Assembly: GCA_947472645.1 (NCBI GenBank)
Contig: CANJBQ010000011.1
Coordinates: 1 to 64,000, forward strand
Source of the DNA: Burkholderiaceae bacterium
GTDB lineage: Bacteria > Pseudomonadota > Gammaproteobacteria > Burkholderiales > Burkholderiaceae
DNA: 64,000 nucleotides
Reading direction: 5' to 3'
The notes under the pieces are model-generated. The model was not told the DNA's origin. It made no database searches and saw nothing but the letters and a program-made list of their open reading frames with translations. Shown here piece after piece: positions 58,071 through 64,000 of the stretch; position 1 is the first letter of the stretch; every line of letters begins with the position of its first letter. The position numbers were made by a program, and so were the translations under genes.

Positions 58071-59483
58071 TTATGCGGCAGCTCTGGATTCCAACTTACG
58101 ATTTTGGGCATCCCAATTACGCTCTAAATTAGAAATTAAAGCTGGACTGAAATGACAATAGGCCTGCTCCTTTGCATATACCGCCATATATTGACGGAAC
58201 ATATCTAAAGGCTCCTGCGCAATCCGAAATGATTTTCTATTACTCGATGCACTGACAACACCAGAGGATGTGATTAAATCAATCGTTGACTTGATTGTTT
58301 GATCAATATCCTGATCCGGAACCACGTAGTCACAAATTAAACGACCTTCTGGGCTTGCGCATTCAATGCGTCTTTCCATCATGATTGCTTGACGAGTTAC
58401 ACGATCACCAACAAATCTAGGCATACGCATATTCGCAACACCTGGAATAATTCCTTCCTTACGTGCTGGTAAAGTTAAATAGGCGCTCTCGCCAGCAATA
58501 TTAATGTCCATGACTAATAAATATTGGCAACCACCACCGATCGCAAAACGATCAATTGCAGCAATCCATAATTTTTCATGCGTCTTACCAAGAATTTCAT
58601 TCGGTGTAATCTCTGGGTAGGCAATCCCTCTATAAATCTTATTGATAAACCCCATGTCACGATCCATATACCAGAGGAAAGGAATTTTGCCACGATATAA
58701 GCGCGTTAAATTAATGCCGGTACTAAATGTTCTTAATCCTTTGTACTTACCTTCCTGAATAAAATCACCTCGCAAAACCGCAATTTGAGTGGCCGGATCT
58801 TGTATTGCAAGGTCAACTGCGATTTCCATATCCGTTAAAGTGTTATCGTCTTCAGCATGTAAGAATCGACCATTTTTAAAATAAACGCTAATAGATTTAT
58901 CACTCTTTTCTACGATGGCCGTGTTTAATTCTAGGCGCCCATCTTTCATCAATTGGTCATAATAAGAAGCTGTTTGGGGGTGGGGTAATAACATCGTGTG
59001 ACAAAGGTGCATGCCGCATTTGACGTTGGCAAGTACATGGCTTAATAAGATGCCTTGATCTATTTCATGACCATCTTTTTCACTTTGCAATAGCTCCGCT
59101 TCTTGGGCTAAGGTTGCAATTGAGGGTGTTAAGCCAGGCACGATCTGCCCAGCCGCTAAAACTAATTGTTCCACTCTCACAAATTGTATGTAATGGGAAG
59201 TTATCTTTTCATATAGAGCTTGAACATGGATATTTAAAAATTTCTCGCGTTGTTCTCTTGATAATTCAAGAAGCATATTTGCTGCCTCTTTTTGTGCTAT
59301 CGATCTTTTTGCCTTGGGTGGTAACTTTGCTAAAAGGCCTAATGCATGTAATAAATTTAAACTGGTTGCTTTACTATCAACCATAAAATCTCCAGTTATG
59401 ACGAGTCGATCTGGGCTTAATTGATGAATATCATTTACTCCAAAACCGATGGCTGTAAGAGCTAATTCGTATTTATTAGTCAT
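58071..59483 (-). CDS. DpgC-like crotonase-fold oxygenase (arylacetyl-CoA 1,2-dioxygenase type)
   Basis: A 470-residue protein much longer than an enoyl-CoA hydratase. Residues 1 to about 190 form a helical N-terminal domain, and residues about 195-410 a crotonase core. The oxyanion loops are RTFSTGINLT (251-260) and AIGGGCQYLL (314-323). The segment PARKEGIIPGVANMRMPRF (339-357) and the later ASPEGRLICDYVV (376-388) match what I recall of DpgC, the cofactor-free enzyme that oxidises 3,5-dihydroxyphenylacetyl-CoA with O2 to the phenylglyoxylate and CoA in glycopeptide antibiotic pathways. Here no NRPS or dpgA/B/D genes are present. Iors and acyl-CoA ligase nearby would supply arylacetyl-CoA. 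An isomerase/hydrolase function remains possible. Confidence 0.75.
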   Translation of the reverse strand: MTNKYELALTAIGFGVNDIHQLSPDRLVITGDFMVDSKATSLNLLHALGLLAKLPPKAKRSIAQKEAANMLLELSREQREKFLNIHVQALYEKITSHYIQFVRVEQLVLAAGQIVPGLTPSIATLAQEAELLQSEKDGHEIDQGILLSHVLANVKCGMHLCHTMLLPHPQTASYYDQLMKDGRLELNTAIVEKSDKSISVYFKNGRFLHAEDDNTLTDMEIAVDLAIQDPATQIAVLRGDFIQEGKYKGLRTFSTGINLTRLYRGKIPFLWYMDRDMGFINKIYRGIAYPEITPNEILGKTHEKLWIAAIDRFAIGGGCQYLLVMDINIAGESAYLTLPARKEGIIPGVANMRMPRFVGDRVTRQAIMMERRIECASPEGRLICDYVVPDQDIDQTIKSTIDLITSSGVVSASSNRKSFRIAQEPLDMFRQYMAVYAKEQAYCHFSPALISNLERNWDAQNRKLESRAAA

Positions 59484-59604
59484 ATTATTTTTTATATATT
59501 TATTAGAAAATAGTTACATTGGTGAAATGGACTTACGCAGGTACTGTGTTCATTTAGGCATATTAACTATACCATTGGCACTTTTAGCCGATTAAAAATG
59601 TTTG

Positions 59605-59632
59605 TTGAGCATTTTAAAACCCCCACTATATA
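59605..59632 (+). promoter_or_regulatory. Candidate promoter of the LVIVD cluster
   Basis: TTGAGC at 59605-59610 and TATATA at 59627-59632 are 16 bases apart, 57 bases before the gene start. A small inverted repeat gtata / tatac (59644-59658) follows and could be an operator. Both are weak, pattern-based calls. Confidence 0.3.
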
Positions 59633-59688
59633 TCCAAAACTGTGTATAGTTTATATACAAAAAAGATTATCCACTATAGGGGACACTC

Positions 59689-61176
59689 ATGAACTATTCA
59701 TGCGGTTTAACGTTTAATTACTTTAAACGAATTATTAACGTATTTTTTTATCTACTTGGCTCATCAATATTTTTCACCCTACCTACTTTTGCACAAGGGG
59801 TTGATGATTCTAAAAATATGAAGCTTGAAGGATATAGCGATCTTCAAGGTAGAACTGCGTATCAACCTACCATTGAAAAACAAGGGGATAGATGGATTGC
59901 CTATATTGGACACCATGGTGATAAAAAATTAAATCCTCTATCGGGAAAAGTTGAAGACAATGGTACCTCTATCCTCGATGTCACCAATCCTAAAAAACCA
60001 GTTTATTTGTACCACATTCCTGGTCAAGAAGGTAAGGCAGAACGTGGCGGAAGCCAGATGGTTCGTATTTGTAGTGGTGCGTCTTTACCGAAAGGTGATA
60101 AAAGTAAGTTTTATATGTTACGGGTATTTGGTAACCAGGCTCATGAAATTTGGGACGTTACAAACCCTGCAATGCCAACGCTTTTAACAACCATTATTAA
60201 GGGCCTTAAAGACACGCATAAAAACTTTTGGGAGTGCGATACTGGAATTGCTTATTTGGTTTCTGGTAATCCGCAGTGGCGAACAACTCGCATGACACAA
60301 GTCTATGATTTATCCGACCCAGCTAATCCTGTTTTTATTCGTGACTTTGGCCTAGTTGGCCAACAACCTGGTGCAGGAGGAGCGGTTCCAACTCAATTAC
60401 ATGGTGTCATGTCAACTGGACCCAAGGGCAATCGTGTTTATTTTGGTTATGGCACAAATAATGAAGGCATCATTCAAATCATTGATCGCGATAAATTACT
60501 CAATGGACCAAAAGATCCAACACCAGAAAACTTGCTATACCCACAAGTTGTCAGGCTCGATCTCCCAGCTATGCATGGCGCACATACAACGTTCCCTATG
60601 TTTGATGTAGATATCCCCGAGTTTGCAAAAAACTATCTTGGCAGAAAACGGGACTTTATCGTTGTCACCGACGAGGCAATTCAAAAAGAATGTTTAGAGG
60701 GCCGTCAAATGGTTTGGTTTGTTGACTCAACCAATGAAAAAAAACCATTTGGCGTATCTAGCTGGACCGTTCCAGAAAAAAGTGGTAACTTCTGCTCAAA
60801 AGGCGGTCGCTTTGGAACTCACTCATCGAATGAAAATATGACGGAGGTTTTTTATAAAAAACTCATGTTCTTTGCTCATTTCAACGCAGGGGTTCGAGTA
60901 CTAGATGTTCGTAACCCTTTTAGTCCCGTTGAAGTAGCTTATTTTGTGCCTTCCATCAATAAGAATACGGTGGTCCTTGATTCGCCACCGAGCTCTAAAA
61001 CTGACCCTCTGCCTTACACAGAGGCTTCTAATAAAAAAGTGATTCAAACTAATAATGTGGAAGTTGACGAACGTGGTTTGGTTTATATCGTTGACCGAGC
61101 TAATACTGGAATGCATATCCTATCCCTAACGGGTAAAGCACGGGAAATCGCTGATTGGAAAGCTGCCATCAAATGA
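59689..61176 (+). CDS. Secreted LVIVD-repeat (beta-propeller) protein
   Basis: A 495-residue exported protein. The N-terminal signal sequence reaches residue about 36 (FYLLGSSIFFTLPTFA-QG). The rest is a series of beta-propeller blades with LVIVD-type repeats: TSILDVTNPKKPVYLYHI, HEIWDVTNPAMPTLL, TQVYDLSDPANPVFIRDF, GVRVLDVRNPFSPVEVAYF, each ending in D-x-(S/T/R)-(N/D)-P-x-x-P. Two CSKGG/CSGA-type cysteines could form a disulfide. Such propellers usually mediate binding or act as scaffolds. It starts a three-gene set with a cupredoxin-like protein (ATGA overlap) and a membrane protein. A good aggggac ribosome-binding site supports the ATG. Confidence 0.85.
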   Translation: MNYSCGLTFNYFKRIINVFFYLLGSSIFFTLPTFAQGVDDSKNMKLEGYSDLQGRTAYQPTIEKQGDRWIAYIGHHGDKKLNPLSGKVEDNGTSILDVTNPKKPVYLYHIPGQEGKAERGGSQMVRICSGASLPKGDKSKFYMLRVFGNQAHEIWDVTNPAMPTLLTTIIKGLKDTHKNFWECDTGIAYLVSGNPQWRTTRMTQVYDLSDPANPVFIRDFGLVGQQPGAGGAVPTQLHGVMSTGPKGNRVYFGYGTNNEGIIQIIDRDKLLNGPKDPTPENLLYPQVVRLDLPAMHGAHTTFPMFDVDIPEFAKNYLGRKRDFIVVTDEAIQKECLEGRQMVWFVDSTNEKKPFGVSSWTVPEKSGNFCSKGGRFGTHSSNENMTEVFYKKLMFFAHFNAGVRVLDVRNPFSPVEVAYFVPSINKNTVVLDSPPSSKTDPLPYTEASNKKVIQTNNVEVDERGLVYIVDRANTGMHILSLTGKAREIADWKAAIK

Positions 61177-61541
61177 TCTTGATGCATCGGGTACTGATAG
61201 GCACGATATTTTATTGTTTATTAAGCTCGATTGGATTTGGTAAAGAAGTAAAAGCTACTCTTGATTTAACAAAGGGGCTAGCCCCTTTGAGCCAACAAAT
61301 CATTAAGGTCAATAAGAATGATGTTGTTCGTCTAGTTATCTCTAGTGATGAGCCGGGTGATCTCCACCTGCATGCTTATCATCTTTCTGTCCATTTAGAT
61401 CCTAAAATGAAATCAGTTTTAGATTTCAAAGCATTTGCGACTGGAAGATTTACTTTTGAATGGCATTCTGGAATTAGGTCATCTCTTCCTCAAATGAGCC
61501 ATCAAAAAGCTTTAGCCACATTAGAAGTTTTTCCTGAATAG
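61173..61541 (+). CDS. Cupredoxin-like secreted protein
   Basis: The start is taken as ATG 61173, overlapping the propeller stop as ATGA, giving 122 residues with a signal peptide (LIGTIFYCLLSSIGFG-KE). The mature part is a single beta sandwich: IIKVNKNDVVRLVISSDEPGDLHLHAYHLSV, with clustered histidines in DLHLHAYH and FEWHSG that could bind copper. A canonical cysteine ligand is absent, so it would not be a type 1 blue-copper protein. It is the middle gene of the set, 2 bases before the membrane protein. Confidence 0.7.
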   Translation: MILMHRVLIGTIFYCLLSSIGFGKEVKATLDLTKGLAPLSQQIIKVNKNDVVRLVISSDEPGDLHLHAYHLSVHLDPKMKSVLDFKAFATGRFTFEWHSGIRSSLPQMSHQKALATLEVFPE

Positions 61542-61543
61542 TT

Positions 61544-62989
61544 GTGAAAATTGTTCGCCTAGCTTTAAATTTATTTTTTTGTGGCTGTTTTTTTATTGCA
61601 TCTCTATGCAATGCTCACAGTATTGAGGAGAGATATGATCTCCCACTACCCCTATCTTTTTTCATTATTGGTAGTGGCCTCGTAGTCCTGTTATCGTTTC
61701 TTTTTTTATTTATTTCCTATCCGAGCATTATTCACCCACACAGCCAGCCAAAAATTATTTTAAGGCTTGCTACACATCAACCCTTTTTATCATTGGTAGT
61801 TGGTGTGGCTAAAGCTCTATCGATTCTTTTATTTTTTACGGTTTTAGGCGCCTGCTTTTGGGGTAATCCTGACCCCCTTGAAAATTTAGCTCCGAATTTT
61901 ATTTGGATTACCTGGTGGCTCGGTCTTTCATTACTCATTTCTTTTTTGGGGAATTTTTGGCCAATCATCAATCCTTGGTCTAACCTTTTTCATATTTTTC
62001 AGTGGATTTTCAATAAGAGATTCCCCTCTCTACCAACCACATTAAATTTACCGCTGCCCACATTCTTTAAAATGGCTATTGGTACTGGATTTTTATTAAC
62101 TTGGAGTTGGTTAGAACTCATCTATCCCGTAGCATTTGTTCCAGCACGTATCGGTCAACTTATTGGCATTTGGACACTGATCAACCTAGTTGGCATGTGT
62201 CTTTTCGGAGTAGCTACTTGGCAAACACGTTGTGATGTTTTTAGCATTTATTTTTACTGGCTAGGAAAATTTGGTTGTTTTTTTTATAACTCCGTATCCA
62301 ACACCTTAGAGCGTAGATATCTCAGTCAAGGCCTCTATTCCTTGGATGCCAATCAAATTAACTCCATTGGACTTGCCCCTTTTATACTCGCCATGCTCTC
62401 AACAGTATTATTTGATGGGCTCCACAGTAATTCAGCTTGGCTTATTTTTGAACAATATCTCATGAATATCTTTCCACAATGGCTCAACGCATCTTTTAAT
62501 TTTTCTGGGACCTTTGGACTAATATCAACATGGTTAATTTTTTGGGCCTTTTACCGAATTAGTTGTTACATTCCGCAAAAATACTGCTCTAGTGCTGACC
62601 TCACGTATCTTCCTGATTATTTAGCGCCTAGCCTGATTCCAATTGCTGTCGGCTATTTAATTGCCCATAATTTTTCTAGCTTTGTCATTCAAATACAAAA
62701 TTTTATTTTTTTAATTTCTGATCCTTTTCACCTTGGGTGGGATCTATTCCGAACCAAATCATTTAGGCCCAATATTGCCATCATCGATGCGGGCTTTACA
62801 TGGTATTTAGCTTTTTTTGCCATTTTGATTGGTCATGTCCTTGCACTAAGATGTAGCCATCTTATTTTTATTAGGATAACTCATCAACGTAAAGATGTAT
62901 TGATTCTGAGTATCGCCCATACTATTCTGATGGTGTTGTTAACGATGATGAGTTTAATCATCATCGCTGAACCAATGACTATTTCTTAA
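61544..62989 (+). CDS. Polytopic membrane protein (FedA-like)
   Basis: A 481-residue inner-membrane protein with a GTG start and about 11-12 predicted helices, preceded by a signal-like segment ending near residue 24 (CNAHSIEERYDLPLPLSFF). The opening HSIEERYDLPLP resembles membrane proteins of Burkholderiales labelled fenitrothion hydrolase (FedA-like) in databases (recalled). That label is from one biodegradation gene and may not describe the real function. Co-transcription with a periplasmic propeller and a histidine-rich cupredoxin-like protein suggests a membrane complex, possibly handling copper or a redox-active substrate. An intrinsic terminator follows at 63018-63047. Confidence 0.72.
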   Translation: MKIVRLALNLFFCGCFFIASLCNAHSIEERYDLPLPLSFFIIGSGLVVLLSFLFLFISYPSIIHPHSQPKIILRLATHQPFLSLVVGVAKALSILLFFTVLGACFWGNPDPLENLAPNFIWITWWLGLSLLISFLGNFWPIINPWSNLFHIFQWIFNKRFPSLPTTLNLPLPTFFKMAIGTGFLLTWSWLELIYPVAFVPARIGQLIGIWTLINLVGMCLFGVATWQTRCDVFSIYFYWLGKFGCFFYNSVSNTLERRYLSQGLYSLDANQINSIGLAPFILAMLSTVLFDGLHSNSAWLIFEQYLMNIFPQWLNASFNFSGTFGLISTWLIFWAFYRISCYIPQKYCSSADLTYLPDYLAPSLIPIAVGYLIAHNFSSFVIQIQNFIFLISDPFHLGWDLFRTKSFRPNIAIIDAGFTWYLAFFAILIGHVLALRCSHLIFIRITHQRKDVLILSIAHTILMVLLTMMSLIIIAEPMTIS

Positions 62990-63017
62990 ACGCGAATCAG
63001 ATCACGTATCACTCAAC

Positions 63018-63047
63018 GCTCATTCTGTTGAATGAGCTCTTTTTTTC
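63018..63047 (+). terminator. Intrinsic terminator of the LVIVD cluster, inside the terC 3' end
   Basis: An 8-base stem gctcattc / gaatgagc (63018-63025 and 63030-63037) with loop tgtt is followed by tctttttttc on the plus strand. It sits within the last codons of the opposing terC gene, so coding sequence and terminator overlap. Confidence 0.8.
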
Positions 63048-63712
63048 AACCACAAACCTATGACAACAACGGAAAGAATTCCGAGTATTTGGAAGGGTAC
63101 GTTCGGCTCACCTAAAAAGCCTTTTAAGGATTCATGTATTGCTGGATCTGAAGCAAACATCTCGCCCGCTAAATAACCTAAAAGTGCTGCCCCAAGGGTG
63201 ATAATCACGGGATATTTTTCCATCACCTTTAATAGCATCGTACTACCAAAAATAATCAAAGGTATGCTCATTGCAAGACCAATGAGAATCAGTGGAATGC
63301 GCATTGCTGGTGGTGCGCGGTCTGCAGCAGCAGCTACGGCCACGACATTGTCTAGACTCATCACGATATCTGCAATTAAGATAGTTCGAATCGCACTAAA
63401 CAAACTAGGTGATGCGTCCATATCATTGCCATCATCACTATCAGCCATCAACTGAACACCAATATAGACTAGTAGAATAGCGCCAATCATTTTTAAGTAA
63501 GGCAAACCTAATAACTCAACGGCCACCAATGTAAGTACGATTCTTAAAAAGATTGCAGCAGCACTACCCCAAAAGATAGCCTTACGTTGATGTTCCTTAG
63601 GGAGATTTCTTGAGGCCATTGCAATAACCACCGCATTATCCCCAGAAAGTAAAATATTGGTGAAAATAATGTACGCTAATGCAACCCAAACTGCGCTGGA
63701 TGAGAAATCCAT
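63020..63712 (-). CDS. TerC-family integral membrane protein
   Basis: A 230-residue membrane protein with about seven helices. The TerC motifs IFTNILLSGDNAVVIAMASRNLP near residues 17-39 and IADIVMSLDNVVAVAAAADRA near 112-132 have the conserved acidic Asp in each repeat, thought to bind metal. The family (TerC/Alx/YkoY) exports manganese or protects against metal stress during protein secretion. Its neighbour upstream on the same strand is sucD, separated by a bidirectional terminator. Confidence 0.9.
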   Translation of the reverse strand: MDFSSSAVWVALAYIIFTNILLSGDNAVVIAMASRNLPKEHQRKAIFWGSAAAIFLRIVLTLVAVELLGLPYLKMIGAILLVYIGVQLMADSDDGNDMDASPSLFSAIRTILIADIVMSLDNVVAVAAAADRAPPAMRIPLILIGLAMSIPLIIFGSTMLLKVMEKYPVIITLGAALLGYLAGEMFASDPAIHESLKGFLGEPNVPFQILGILSVVVIGLWLKKRAHSTE

Positions 63713-63777
63713 ATCTGTCCTTTAGTCTTTTAATTAATTATTTAATAATTTTTATTTTAAATGATTTTTATATTCAC

Positions 63778-63803
63778 AAAAAAGGGGTTGCCCCCTTTTT
63801 TTA
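63778..63803. terminator. Bidirectional terminator between sucD and terC
   Basis: An aaaaagggg / ccccttttt stem (63779-63787 with 63792-63800) with a short loop and A/T runs on both sides, so it can act in both directions. It ends the sucD transcript on the minus strand and covers the sucD stop codon. Confidence 0.8.
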
Positions 63804-64000
63804 TTGAACCACCATTACAGCAGAAGTTTTTACAACAATGCTTTTAATAGTTTTGCCATTTCAGATGGATTGCGAGTAATCGTAAACCCGCATTCTTCCA
63901 TAACGGCTAATTTTGCATCTGCAGTATCCGCTCCGCCAGAAATTAATGCGCCTGCATGTCCCATCCTTTTACCCGCAGGTGCTGTAACACCAGCAATAAA
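63801..64000 (-). CDS. sucD: Succinyl-CoA synthetase alpha subunit, C-terminal part
   Basis: This gene is cut by the window edge. The visible C-terminus reads IAGVTAPAGKRMGHAGALIS, then GGADTADAKLAVMEECGFTITRNPSEM, and ends AKTIKSIVVKTSAVMVVQ. This matches SucD, which forms succinyl phosphate and binds CoA in the TCA cycle. The segment GKRMGHAGALISGG carries the phosphohistidine at HAG. The stop is at 63801-63803. sucC is expected beyond the window. Confidence 0.93.

Overview
The window is a chromosomal segment of an AT-rich, tightly packed betaproteobacterium. Gene order and content point to Burkholderiales, most likely a Polynucleobacter-like member of the Burkholderiaceae. Evidence: the order pgk-pyk-fba-purC-purE-purK-tsaC, the divergent ilvE / zinc-finger / waaF block, terC next to sucD, several orphan tripartite-tricarboxylate (Bug-type) binding proteins, and a CIRCE-controlled groESL. 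The assignment is inference from synteny; there is no rRNA gene in the window.

Layout. 1-2.8 kb: accessory-looking region with an HGG-motif protein, a glycosyltransferase, a decayed 3' end of pntB and a small secreted cysteine protein. 3.0-10.7 kb: a seven-gene operon for aerobic 2-aminobenzoate (anthranilate) degradation through CoA thioesters, with its own MarR regulator and a palindromic operator over the promoter. 10.8-15.5 kb: a large secreted protein of unknown function, and a YiaW/YiaV/outer-membrane-factor export set whose yiaW is frameshifted. 15.6-17.7 kb: groEL-groES with sigma70 promoter, CIRCE and terminator. 17.8-22.2 kb: an RraA-like aldolase, a flavin monooxygenase, a VOC protein, a GntR regulator and a Bug receptor, which look like a small uncharacterised catabolic module. 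22.5-25.7 kb: a signalling cassette with a degenerate EAL domain, a LuxR-type response regulator and a hybrid histidine kinase split by a one-base frameshift; the set recalls BvgR/BvgA/BvgS. 25.7-29.6 kb: SDR, FMN-dependent hydroxy-acid dehydrogenase, HU and PBP4.

29.6-42.6 kb is a housekeeping core: tsaC, purK, purE, purC, fba, pyk and pgk on the minus strand, then ilvE, a zinc-finger protein, waaF and two small proteins on the plus strand, then bepA and moaC.

42.7-59.5 kb holds about 17 kb of genes all on the minus strand. In transcription order these are a DpgC-like crotonase-fold dioxygenase, a TRAP transporter (dctPQM), an indolepyruvate-type 2-oxoacid:ferredoxin oxidoreductase (iorA, iorB), an acyl-CoA synthetase, a LIV-type ABC transporter (with LivM and LivG fused), a Bug receptor and an alpha/beta hydrolase. 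Together they suggest uptake of aryl-2-oxoacids or arylacetates, conversion to arylacetyl-CoA by two routes, and cofactor-free oxidation to an arylglyoxylate. This is the best candidate for an undescribed catabolic system in the window. 59.7-63.0 kb: a divergent periplasmic/membrane cluster (LVIVD-repeat protein, cupredoxin-like protein, FedA-like membrane protein). 63.0-64.0 kb: terC and the 3' end of sucD.

The genome is compact: four convergent gene pairs share their stop codons in 4-base overlaps, and two intrinsic terminators sit inside the 3' end of the opposing gene. No tRNA, rRNA, CRISPR array or insertion sequence was recognised.
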